Under the pieces are notes generated by a model. That model did not search any database, was not told where the DNA came from, and saw nothing but the letters and a program-made list of their open reading frames with translations. Shown in pieces: positions 1 to 5,871 of a DNA stretch of 7,967 nucleotides (the stretch's first letter is position 1; each line of letters opens with the position of its first letter). The position numbers and the translations under genes were made by a program. The DNA comes from Planctomycetaceae bacterium (GTDB taxonomy: Bacteria; Planctomycetota; Planctomycetia; Pirellulales; Pirellulaceae): positions 7,142 through 15,108 of the forward strand of contig DMPQ01000074.1 in the NCBI GenBank assembly GCA_003455945.1, written 5' to 3'.

Positions 1-895
1 CCACGAACGCCGCGAAGCGACTCGCCGGGCCGTAGATGCCGGCCGCATCGGGACCGACCATCAGGCCGAGCAGCCATTCGTCGACTCGCATCGTCACGGC
101 CACGGCGACCCCGGTCAACAACGATGCTCCCGCCATCCGACGCCAACTCTCGACCGCTTCGGCGCCGCACGCGTCGATCGGATCGAGGCCACCGCGACGA
201 CCGTTCCAGTTCGGCAGCATCGCCTGCCTCAACCCCCGCGGCAGGAACCGGCTTCCGCAGATCAGCGCGGCCGATCCGGCGACGACCTGAGCCAACAGGA
301 CGAGGTTGCCGGTCGCGGCCGCTCCCAGTCCGATCGCGAGGGCCGAGACGGCGACCGTCATCGTCGGACGGACGATCGCTTCCGGGACGATCGAAAGCGC
401 ACCGCGATGGCGTCCGCGCAGCGCCCCTTGGCGAAGCAAGGTCCAGGCGACGATCGGGATGCTGATCGCCACCCCGATCGCCGTGACCGGCGTCCAAGGG
501 CGAAACGTCGCCGGGGCAGCCGCGATCGCGACGGCGATCGCCAGGCCGATGCCGACCGACAACAGCGACCAGCGGGTCAGACGAGCCGCCGCATGGCGAG
601 TCACTGCTTCGGCGCGCTGCTGCCGAGCCGTTTGCTCGGACGCCTCGACCGCCGTCGGCAAACCGCCGGAGCCGCTCCCCTCGCGCCGCTCGTCGTACTC
701 CGACAGATAGCGAGTCAGCACCGTGTCCCAGCCGGCGACGACCGGCACCGCCGCGATCGTGACGGTCGAGAGAGCGACCAGATAGATGCCGTATTCGGTC
801 TCGGATCCGAGCAGCCAGGTGAGGGCGACGTGCACGAGCAGACCGAGAGCCGCTCCGATCAGATGGACCGCCAGCGTCGCGTACGAACCGCGCAT
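1..895 (-). CDS. Polysaccharide flippase-like membrane protein (partial, C-terminus off the left edge)
   Basis: An open frame with no stop runs from an ATG at 895 to the window edge, giving about 298 residues. It has repeated hydrophobic spans at roughly residues 8-29, 37-55, 109-128, 135-153, 176-194, 197-214 and 254-268, separated by Arg-rich or acidic loops. The stretch around residues 270-298 (RVDEWLLGLMVGPDAAGIYG) is typical of the second half of MOP-superfamily polysaccharide exporters (Wzx/RfbX-like), where an R-x-D pair is followed by a G-x-(A)-x-G-x-Y turn. Such proteins move lipid-linked sugars across the inner membrane. Family members are usually 430-500 residues, so about 60% is present. 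An insertion of charged, low-complexity residues lies at about 66-105. The start is supported by a good ribosome binding site. Family assignment is from motif and topology only; the substrate cannot be told, and no glycosyltransferase neighbour is visible. Confidence 0.78.
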   Translation of the reverse strand, partial: MRGSYATLAVHLIGAALGLLVHVALTWLLGSETEYGIYLVALSTVTIAAVPVVAGWDTVLTRYLSEYDERREGSGSGGLPTAVEASEQTARQQRAEAVTRHAAARLTRWSLLSVGIGLAIAVAIAAAPATFRPWTPVTAIGVAISIPIVAWTLLRQGALRGRHRGALSIVPEAIVRPTMTVAVSALAIGLGAAATGNLVLLAQVVAGSAALICGSRFLPRGLRQAMLPNWNGRRGGLDPIDACGAEAVESWRRMAGASLLTGVAVAVTMRVDEWLLGLMVGPDAAGIYGPASRFAAFV

Positions 896-901
896 CAGCC
901 G

Positions 902-907
902 ACCTCC
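902..907 (-). promoter_or_regulatory. Shine-Dalgarno site of the flippase-like gene
   Basis: Read on the minus strand, GGAGGT lies 6 bases upstream of the ATG at 895. It is one of the two strong Shine-Dalgarno sites in this window and decides the start of the flippase-like gene. Confidence 0.65.
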
Positions 908-1201
908 GGGAGCATCTCCCGGCGCGGCAAGAAGCCATCGGATCGGTCGCCGCTGCGGCATGGTCGCTTCGATATCCTCCCCGGATCGCCTTGCGGAACC
1001 CGCTCGGTTCCCTGCCGGTGCGACCATCCGGACACCGTAATCCCCGCACGCCCGATCGACCAGCGGTCCGAAAGGCTCGACCGGCTCGGATCGCGGCGAG
1101 CGAGGGGGCTCACGCCGCGCCGACATCGATACCGGGCCCGGACCGATTCCGGCCGGTCCGGGCCTCGCTGGCGACCCCTGCGGCCCGAGGCGGTTCGACT
1201 C

Positions 1202-1207
1202 TATAAT
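1202..1207 (+). promoter_or_regulatory. Candidate -10 box (TATAAT) upstream of def
   Basis: A perfect TATAAT sits in strongly GC-rich surroundings, 51 bases before the proposed def ATG. Transcription would begin near 1213-1215 and leave a leader of about 45 bases. No good -35 hexamer is present at 16-18 bases (the 17-base position reads TGCGGC), so the promoter may depend mostly on the -10 element or on an activator. This position also argues that the coding part of the long open frame before 1214 is not real. Confidence 0.5.
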
Positions 1208-1258
1208 CTCGGCGGTTCGGAAGAGTCGTTGCCGGTACGACTCTCGCTCGGTTCCCCG

Positions 1259-1906
1259 ATGCCCCTCCATCCCGTCTCGTCGAGGTACGGAACCATCGCC
1301 AGCTCCCTCTCGATCGCCGATTCGCTGCAGATCATCACCTATCCCCATCCGACGCTGCGACGGCGGAGTCGGGATCTCGTGCGCGTCGATGCCGAACTCA
1401 AGCGGATCGCCGCGCGGATGTTCGAGCTGATGTATCAGGCCAAGGGGATCGGACTCGCCGCCAACCAGGTCGGTCTGCCGATCCGGATGTTCGTCATGAA
1501 CCTCGAGGGAAAGGCCGGGGAAGGGGAAGAGCTGGTGCTCCTGAATCCGGTCCTCAGTCGCCCCAAGGGGAACGCGACGATGGAGGAAGGTTGCCTGAGC
1601 CTGCCGAGCGTCTTCGAACAGGTGACTCGCCCCAAGCAGATCACGCTCGACGCCTATGACCTGACCGGTCGACAGATTCAGGGGACGCTCGACGGGATGA
1701 TGTCTCGCTGCGTGCAGCACGAGGTCGATCACCTGGACGGCGTTCTCTTCATCGATCGGCTGACCGAGACGGGGAAGCTGCAGGTCGACGGAGCGCTCGA
1801 GGAGTTCGAGATCGACTTCGACAGCCGCCGCAACACCGGCTCGATCCCCGACGACGAAGCGATCGAGGCGTTCTGTCGCGAGATCGACGCGCGCTACTGC
1901 AGCTGA
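1259..1906 (+). CDS. def: Peptide deformylase
   Basis: Peptide deformylase removes the formyl group from the N-terminal methionine of new proteins in the cytoplasm. All three family motifs are present (numbering from the ATG at 1259, 215 residues): GIGLAANQ at 63-70, EGCLS at 110-114 and QHEVDH at 153-158. The metal ligands are therefore Cys112, His154 and His158, with Glu155 as the general base. The conserved family sequence begins at about residue 23 (SLQIITYPHPTLR), so roughly 20 residues of this N-terminus are extra; the true start could be a TTG at 1229, or a non-ATG codon nearer residue 23. I chose 1259 because it is the only in-frame ATG between the TATAAT box and the domain, although it has no clear Shine-Dalgarno site. 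A C-terminal tail after about residue 180 is acidic. The next gene is fmt, 141 bases on, the usual partner. Confidence 0.93.
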   Translation: MPLHPVSSRYGTIASSLSIADSLQIITYPHPTLRRRSRDLVRVDAELKRIAARMFELMYQAKGIGLAANQVGLPIRMFVMNLEGKAGEGEELVLLNPVLSRPKGNATMEEGCLSLPSVFEQVTRPKQITLDAYDLTGRQIQGTLDGMMSRCVQHEVDHLDGVLFIDRLTETGKLQVDGALEEFEIDFDSRRNTGSIPDDEAIEAFCREIDARYCS

Positions 1907-2047
1907 GCGGTCCGCCGGCCGTGCGGTTTCGATGCGCGGTACGATCGTTCGGCCGAGCCGACCTGACACCCGAGCGTTCGATCGCGACCGGAGCCCATGC
2001 TCGCGACGCGATCGACGTCGGCGCTCCTCATCCGCCGGAAGTCATCG

Positions 2048-3073
2048 ATGCGCATTCTCTGCCTGGGGACCGGCCCGTTCGCCGTTCCGACGCTCCGCCT
2101 GCTCGCCGCCGGTCCGCATCAGGTGATCGGCGTCGTGACTCGGCCCGAGCGAGTCGATCCGCGCCGCAAGAAGCTGCCGCCTCCGTCTCCGATGCGCGCC
2201 GCTGCCGAGGGACTCGGGCTGCCGGTCGACGCTCCCGAAAGCATCAACTCGGCCGAAGGGCTCGACCTGCTGCGGCGCGCCGCGGCCGATCTGCTGATGG
2301 TCTGCGACTATGGTCAGATCCTGAAACCGGCTGCGCTCGAGTCGACTCGGCTTGGAGGGATCAATCTGCATGGCAGTCTGCTGCCGCGGCATCGCGGAGC
2401 GGCGCCGGTCCATGCCGCGATCCTCGCCGGTGACGCCGAGACCGGCGTGTCGGTGATCCGCATGACGCCGGGACTCGACGCCGGCCCGGTCCTCGCCGTC
2501 AGGCGAACGCCGATCGGGACGCACGAGAACCAGATCGAACTCGAAACGCGTCTGGCCGAGCTCGGAGCGGCGGCGGTGGTCGAGGCGATCGAGCAGCTCA
2601 AACGTTGGGACGGCATCGCGCCGCTCGGCCAGCCTCAGGACCCGACTCGCGTGACCCTCGCTCCGCGTCTGAAGAAGGAACAAGGGGAGATCGACTGGAG
2701 CGAGTCGGCCGACCGGATCGATCGCCTGATCCGCGCTCTGCAGCCGTGGCCCGGCGCCTCGGGATACCTTCAACGAGCCCCTGATGCGGCGCTGCTGAGA
2801 GTGCTGATCGAACGAGCCGAACCGATCGCGGCCGTAGCTTCCGGCACGACTCAGTCTCTTGCCGGCACCGCATCGTCGAGCGAACCGGGAGCGATCCTCG
2901 GTGCTTCGCGCGACGGGATCATCGTCCGCTGCGGCGACTCGACCCCCCTCCGCCTGATGCGACTCAAGGCCGAAGGGAAGCGGAGCATGGAGGTCGGCGA
3001 CTTTCTGAACGGACTGCCGCTCGCCGCCGGAGCTCGGTTCGTCCCGTCACGCCCTGACGACGCGGCTCAGTAG
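2048..3073 (+). CDS. fmt: Methionyl-tRNA formyltransferase
   Basis: This enzyme formylates the methionine on initiator tRNA using 10-formyltetrahydrofolate. The protein is 341 residues from the ATG at 2048. The N-terminal Rossmann-like formyltransferase domain starts at once (MRILCLGTGPFAVPTL). The catalytic signature is complete: Asn106 and His108 in GINLHGSLLPRHRGAAP (104-120) and Asp144 in MTPGLDAGP. The C-terminal OB-like tRNA-binding domain follows from about residue 204 and contains a low-complexity Ala/Ser-rich insertion near 262-280. An in-frame ATG at 1997 would add 17 residues with no family resemblance; 2048 is preferred because the domain begins directly and a weak GGAAG lies 7 bases upstream. 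It probably shares the def transcript. Its stop overlaps the convergent HAD phosphatase gene by 7 bases. Confidence 0.93.
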   Translation: MRILCLGTGPFAVPTLRLLAAGPHQVIGVVTRPERVDPRRKKLPPPSPMRAAAEGLGLPVDAPESINSAEGLDLLRRAAADLLMVCDYGQILKPAALESTRLGGINLHGSLLPRHRGAAPVHAAILAGDAETGVSVIRMTPGLDAGPVLAVRRTPIGTHENQIELETRLAELGAAAVVEAIEQLKRWDGIAPLGQPQDPTRVTLAPRLKKEQGEIDWSESADRIDRLIRALQPWPGASGYLQRAPDAALLRVLIERAEPIAAVASGTTQSLAGTASSSEPGAILGASRDGIIVRCGDSTPLRLMRLKAEGKRSMEVGDFLNGLPLAAGARFVPSRPDDAAQ

Positions 3074-3801
3074 TTGAACTTCAGGCCGCACCGCCGCAAC
3101 TCCTCGGCCAACGTCGCTCCATCGACGAACGGAACGGCGCGAATGCCGACCTCGATCGCGCCGCGAACGTTCTCGGGGCGATCGTCCATGAAGAAGATCC
3201 GCTCGGCCGGCACCCCGACCATCTCGATCGCCGCGCGATAAATCTCCGGCTCCGGCTTCATCGATCGGACCTCGTAGCTCAGCACCACATGGTCGACCAG
3301 ATCGCGCAGGAAGCGGTAGCGTCCGTCGGTCACGAAACTCCAGTGCGCTTCGCAGGTGTTCGACAGCACGCCGGTCCGGATTCCCGCTCCCTTCAGCTGA
3401 GCCAGAATCGAAACGGTATCGCAACGCATCGTGAAGATGTCCGAAGCGGCGCGGCGCACCTGATCGATCGACGGGCTCGCCGAGAATCGCTCGCACAGCC
3501 AGCGATGAAAGCCTGCCGTGTCGAACTCCCCTCGCTCGTACCGATCTTCCAGGCCCGACGCGAAGACCTCGCGCCGGATCGTCTCGGCGTCGGTTCCCAG
3601 CAGCGTCGCCAGATTGCGACAGGCGATGCCGTGATCGAAGGCGAGCAGGACGTTGCCGAGATCGAACAGGACGACGTCGATCGACGCACCTTCCGATTCG
3701 ACGGTGGGGCGAGAGGCTCGAGCGGACGAGAGGATCGACGACACGTCAGGGCTTTCGCAAGATCCGATCGGACCCGGGCCGAGCGTGGAGAGCGTCTCCA
3801 A
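3067..3801 (-). CDS. HAD-superfamily phosphatase, YihX-like
   Basis: A cytoplasmic haloacid dehalogenase-type phosphohydrolase of subfamily IA. Numbering from a TTG at 3801 (244 residues): motif I is DVVLFDLGNVLL with nucleophile Asp47; motif II is VLSNT with Ser147; motif III is MKPEPEIY with Lys182; motif IV is FFMDDRPENV with Asp206 and Asp207. The general acid/base Asp expected two residues after the nucleophile is Gly49. E. coli YihX, a glucose-1-phosphate phosphatase, has the same DLGN pattern and is active, so this is a family trait and not a sign of decay. The helical cap domain lies at about 55-135. The first 40 residues are unstructured-looking and the start is uncertain: there is no in-frame ATG, and a GTG at 3744 would give 225 residues. 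The substrate is not known. It is convergent with fmt, overlapping by 7 bases, and lies downstream of the small exported-protein gene. Confidence 0.85.
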   Translation of the reverse strand: METLSTLGPGPIGSCESPDVSSILSSARASRPTVESEGASIDVVLFDLGNVLLAFDHGIACRNLATLLGTDAETIRREVFASGLEDRYERGEFDTAGFHRWLCERFSASPSIDQVRRAASDIFTMRCDTVSILAQLKGAGIRTGVLSNTCEAHWSFVTDGRYRFLRDLVDHVVLSYEVRSMKPEPEIYRAAIEMVGVPAERIFFMDDRPENVRGAIEVGIRAVPFVDGATLAEELRRCGLKFNY

Positions 3802-3836
3802 CGCGATGCGATTTCGGCGGCCGGATCGAGCCGATG

Positions 3837-3865
3837 ACGATAATCGCGCTCGTCGCGGAACTCAA
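3837..3865 (-). promoter_or_regulatory. Candidate sigma-70-type promoter of the HAD phosphatase
   Basis: On the minus strand, TTGAGT (3860-3865) and TATCGT (3837-3842) are separated by 17 bases; each matches the consensus at 4 of 6 positions. Transcription would start near 3830, about 30 bases before the TTG at 3801, which mildly favours that start. Matches of this quality arise by chance, so this is only a candidate. Confidence 0.3.
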
Positions 3866-3961
3866 CGGCAGCCGCGATCGAGACGAGACGACAGCGGCGG
3901 CGAGCTCCTTAGGTGATGCCGCAGGAGATTGCTGCTCGGAGACTTCCCGCAGCGCCGGCGA

Positions 3962-4381
3962 TCAGCGATTCGGCGAGAAGTTCGGCGTCTGGAAATCGGG
4001 GATCGGGATCTCGAGCTTCTTGGCTCGCAGTCGCAGCACCCGTTCGAAATAGAAGAACGGGTAGTTGCTGTGCCCCTTGTTGGACCGGACCCACAGAAAG
4101 GTCGAATCGACCAGGTCGCGCGGAATCGATCCCGCTTCGACTCCCGAAACGACCTGTTCGACGAAGGTCTTTTCGGCGTCGGTCCTCAGTCGAAGTCCGC
4201 TGTTCAGCCGCTCGCGCAGGTCCGCGACCGCCGGATTGTCGTCATCCTGGATCGCCTGCACCTCCTGGCCGTTCCACTGCGCAACGACCATCCCGGCGAG
4301 CAGAGCAGCCAGAATCAGGATCGAGGTACGAATGCGGTCGACCATCGCGACTTGCCTCGCGCTTCGCCGGACCGACTTCAT
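3962..4381 (-). CDS. Small exported or membrane-anchored protein of unknown function
   Basis: I do not recognise the family. From the ATG at 4381 the protein has 139 residues. It has a basic N-terminus, then a hydrophobic stretch at about 20-34 (SILILAALLAGMVVA) that could be a signal peptide or a single membrane anchor, then a short Gln/Asp-rich linker (35-50). The remainder, about 52-130, looks folded: charged helical segments, then aromatic-rich residues (NYPFFYFERVLRLRAKKLE) and a Pro-rich end. There is no Cys after the hydrophobic stretch, so it is not a lipoprotein. A second ATG at 4345 (127 residues) has GAGG 9 bases upstream, leaves a classic n-region before the hydrophobic core and may be the true start. 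A candidate promoter lies at 4469-4497. Normal codon use and a sensible domain plan argue that it is a real gene. Confidence 0.68.
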   Translation of the reverse strand: MKSVRRSARQVAMVDRIRTSILILAALLAGMVVAQWNGQEVQAIQDDDNPAVADLRERLNSGLRLRTDAEKTFVEQVVSGVEAGSIPRDLVDSTFLWVRSNKGHSNYPFFYFERVLRLRAKKLEIPIPDFQTPNFSPNR

Positions 4382-4468
4382 CGGCAGGTTCGCCCGGCTG
4401 GGGAACGGATCGGGAGGGGACGCAACGATCCGATCGGGTCGTCGCGCACGGTCCCGCAGACACGTCGG

Positions 4469-4497
4469 CTTGTAGTGGATTTTCGCCGTCCGATCAA
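4469..4497 (-). promoter_or_regulatory. Candidate sigma-70-type promoter of the small exported-protein gene
   Basis: On the minus strand, TTGATC (4492-4497) and TACAAG (4469-4474) are separated by 17 bases, each matching consensus at 4 of 6 positions, in a locally AT-richer patch. Transcription would begin near 4462, leaving a leader of about 80 bases to the ATG at 4381 or 115 bases to the ATG at 4345. Confidence 0.35.
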
Positions 4498-4670
4498 TGC
4501 CGAAAGGGCGGTTCCGCCACTCGATCGCGGCCGAACTTCATCCGCCGACTCCCGAGCTCGAAAAGCCGGGCAAGCCAGATCGACCTTGCGGGGTCGTCCC
4601 TGGGGATCGAGCCCTTTCCCCTCGGGGCCGACGCCATCGGCATCGGCGGTCAGCGCAGGACCGCCGCGAA

Positions 4671-4700
4671 TTGGATCGGCAGCGGGTACCCGAGTAGACT
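4671..4700 (+). promoter_or_regulatory. Weak candidate promoter of the exonuclease-ligase pair
   Basis: TTGGAT (4671-4676) and TAGACT (4695-4700) are separated by 18 bases; they match consensus at 3 and 4 of 6 positions. The site is about 68 bases before the exonuclease ATG, which itself has no evident Shine-Dalgarno site. The assignment is tentative. Confidence 0.25.
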
Positions 4701-4767
4701 TCTCCCTCCCGCTCCCTCGGCTCGCTCCCCTCTCGTCGCGCCGCCGCCGCGCCGGACTGACTGACGC

Positions 4768-5871
4768 ATGAACCTGCTCGTGCCGACCGAACGAGGCCTC
4801 TACTGTCCGGTCGGCGATTTCCACATCGATCCGTCTCGGGCGGTCCCGCGGGCGATCGTGACTCACGCGCATGCCGACCATGCGGTGAAGGGGTGCGGCA
4901 AGTACCTGGCCGCTCCCGATTGCCTGCCGCTGCTGCGCCATCGGCTGGGGCGAGGGATCGAGGCGGAGGGGCTCGAGTACGGACGATCGCGACGGGTGCG
5001 AGGGGTGCGGATCTCGCTTCACCCCGCCGGCCATGTGCTCGGCAGCATTCAGGTCCGCCTGGAATGCCGCGGCGAAGTCTGGGTCGCGACGGGGGACTAC
5101 AAGCGACAGCCCGATCCGACTTGTCGTCCGTTCGAACCGGTCCCCTGTCATGTCCTGCTGACCGAGACGACGTTCGGGTTGCCGATCTACGTCTGGCCCG
5201 AAGCGGACGAGGAACTGCAGCGCATCGAGTCATGGCGGCGACGCAATCGGGAACGCGGCGTGTCGAGTCTGTTGCTCGTCTACTCGCTCGGCAAGGCACA
5301 GCGGCTCCTTGCCTCGCTCGCCCCCGACCTCGGTCCGATCCACGTTCACGATGCGATCGCCGGCGTGAATGCCGCTTACCGGGAAGCGGGAATCGAGTTA
5401 CCCACGACGGCGATCGACCCGCCGAGCGCCGGCTCGACCGTTCTCACCGTTCCGCAAGCGGTCGGCACCCGCTGGCTCGCCGCCGCCGCGCCGTACGAGA
5501 CGGCTTACGTTTCGGGGTGGATGCGGACGCGCCGACGACGCCAGCAGCGCGGGACCGGGCGAGGGTTCGTGATGAGCGACCACGTCGACTGGCCCGCCCT
5601 GATGCGAACGATTCGCGAGAGCGGTGCCGAGCGCGTCGGTGCCATGCACGGTTCGACGGCCGAGGTGGTCCGCTTTCTGCGCGAGCAAGGGACCGAGGCG
5701 TTCGAGGTTCGGACCGGCCGACCGCAACTCGATCCGGCGACGATCGATCGCGCGGAATCGTTCGACGAGTCGCCGGCGTCGTCGAACGCTCCCGCCCACC
5801 CGTCGCTCGGCGAGGCCGATGATGCGGCCGACGATGCGGATGACGGCGACGATCGGCCGGAGGGAGTGTGA
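4768..5871 (+). CDS. Ligase-associated DNA exonuclease (metallo-beta-lactamase fold)
   Basis: A 367-residue member of the metallo-beta-lactamase/beta-CASP-like nucleases that are encoded next to a particular ATP-dependent DNA ligase in bacterial DNA-repair clusters. Family landmarks are intact: the opening GLYCPVGDFHIDP (10-22), the metal motif HAHADH at 33-38 (His33, His35, Asp37, His38), HPAGHVLGS at 85-93 with His89, GDYK at 109-112 with Asp110, TETTFGLPIY at 132-141, LGKAQRLL at 174-181, VSGWM at 248-252, SDHVDW at 270-275 with His272, and MHG with His294. A catalytically active DNA nuclease is expected. After about residue 320 the protein carries an acidic low-complexity tail (DDAADDADDGDD at 350-361) that is longer than I expect for the family. 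The stop shares one base with the ATG of the downstream ligase homologue, so the two are translated together. Confidence 0.92.
   Translation: MNLLVPTERGLYCPVGDFHIDPSRAVPRAIVTHAHADHAVKGCGKYLAAPDCLPLLRHRLGRGIEAEGLEYGRSRRVRGVRISLHPAGHVLGSIQVRLECRGEVWVATGDYKRQPDPTCRPFEPVPCHVLLTETTFGLPIYVWPEADEELQRIESWRRRNRERGVSSLLLVYSLGKAQRLLASLAPDLGPIHVHDAIAGVNAAYREAGIELPTTAIDPPSAGSTVLTVPQAVGTRWLAAAAPYETAYVSGWMRTRRRRQQRGTGRGFVMSDHVDWPALMRTIRESGAERVGAMHGSTAEVVRFLREQGTEAFEVRTGRPQLDPATIDRAESFDESPASSNAPAHPSLGEADDAADDADDGDDRPEGV
5803..5831 (+). repeat. Short imperfect direct repeat, copy 1 (exonuclease acidic tail)
   Basis: These 29 bases match 6093-6121 in the ligase homologue at 26 positions and in the same reading frame, encoding SLGEADDAAD here against SLGESDDAAE there. 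It may be a local duplication or coincidence in biased codons. Confidence 0.4.
5859..5863 (+). promoter_or_regulatory. Shine-Dalgarno site of the ligase homologue
   Basis: GGAGG lies 7 bases before the ATG at 5871, inside the last codons of the exonuclease gene. It selects the ATG at 5871 over the in-frame GTG at 5868 and, with the one-base stop/start overlap, points to translational coupling. Confidence 0.65.

Larger units (their letters stand above)
896..1258. other. Divergent intergenic region between the flippase-like gene and def
   Basis: This 363-base stretch separates two genes that diverge. It holds the flippase ribosome binding site at the left and the def -10 box near the right end. 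Open frames crossing it on both strands are rich in Arg, Ser and Pro with no recognisable domain, as expected of chance frames in GC-rich DNA. I could not find a convincing promoter for the leftward gene, nor an operator-like inverted repeat. Confidence 0.5.
4382..4767. other. Divergent intergenic region upstream of the exonuclease-ligase pair
   Basis: This 386-base stretch lies between the leftward small exported-protein gene and the rightward exonuclease gene. Open frames cross it on both strands, but their products are Arg/Pro/Ser-rich without domains and read as chance frames. It holds one promoter candidate for each direction, listed separately. No SOS-box-like palindrome or other clear operator was seen, and there is no recognisable RNA gene. 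Confidence 0.45.

Noticed and set aside
895..1113. 72-residue minus-strand frame whose stop overlaps the flippase ATG (TGATG)
   Set aside because: The overlap looks like translational coupling, but the product is a composition-biased Arg/Ser/Gly string with no family resemblance and no ribosome binding site that I can see.
407..1258. Long plus-strand frame continuing upstream of the deformylase domain
   Set aside because: It is antisense to the flippase-like gene, Arg/Ser/Asp-rich without a domain, and lies before the TATAAT box; only the part from about 1259 is deformylase.
1997..2047. Earlier ATG for fmt adding 17 residues
   Set aside because: The added residues have no family resemblance; the formyltransferase domain begins directly at the ATG at 2048, which has a weak GGAAG upstream.
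2042..2773. 243-residue minus-strand frame antisense to fmt
   Set aside because: It is the complement of a conserved gene and has no recognisable motifs.
3110..3801. Loss of the second motif I Asp in the HAD phosphatase as a sign of inactivation
   Set aside because: The DLGN pattern is shared by E. coli YihX, which is an active phosphatase, and the other motifs are intact.
3913..4771. Two overlapping plus-strand frames of about 280 residues antisense to the small exported protein and crossing the intergenic region
   Set aside because: Both are low-complexity Arg/Ser/Pro-rich, mutually exclusive and without domains. Long chance frames are expected at this GC content.
4378..5151. 257-residue minus-strand frame at the start of the exonuclease gene
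   Set aside because: It is antisense to well-conserved exonuclease motifs and has no protein family features.
5868..5870. GTG start one codon before the ligase ATG
   Set aside because: The GGAGG site has better spacing to the ATG at 5871 and the family N-terminus reads MRRF or similar.
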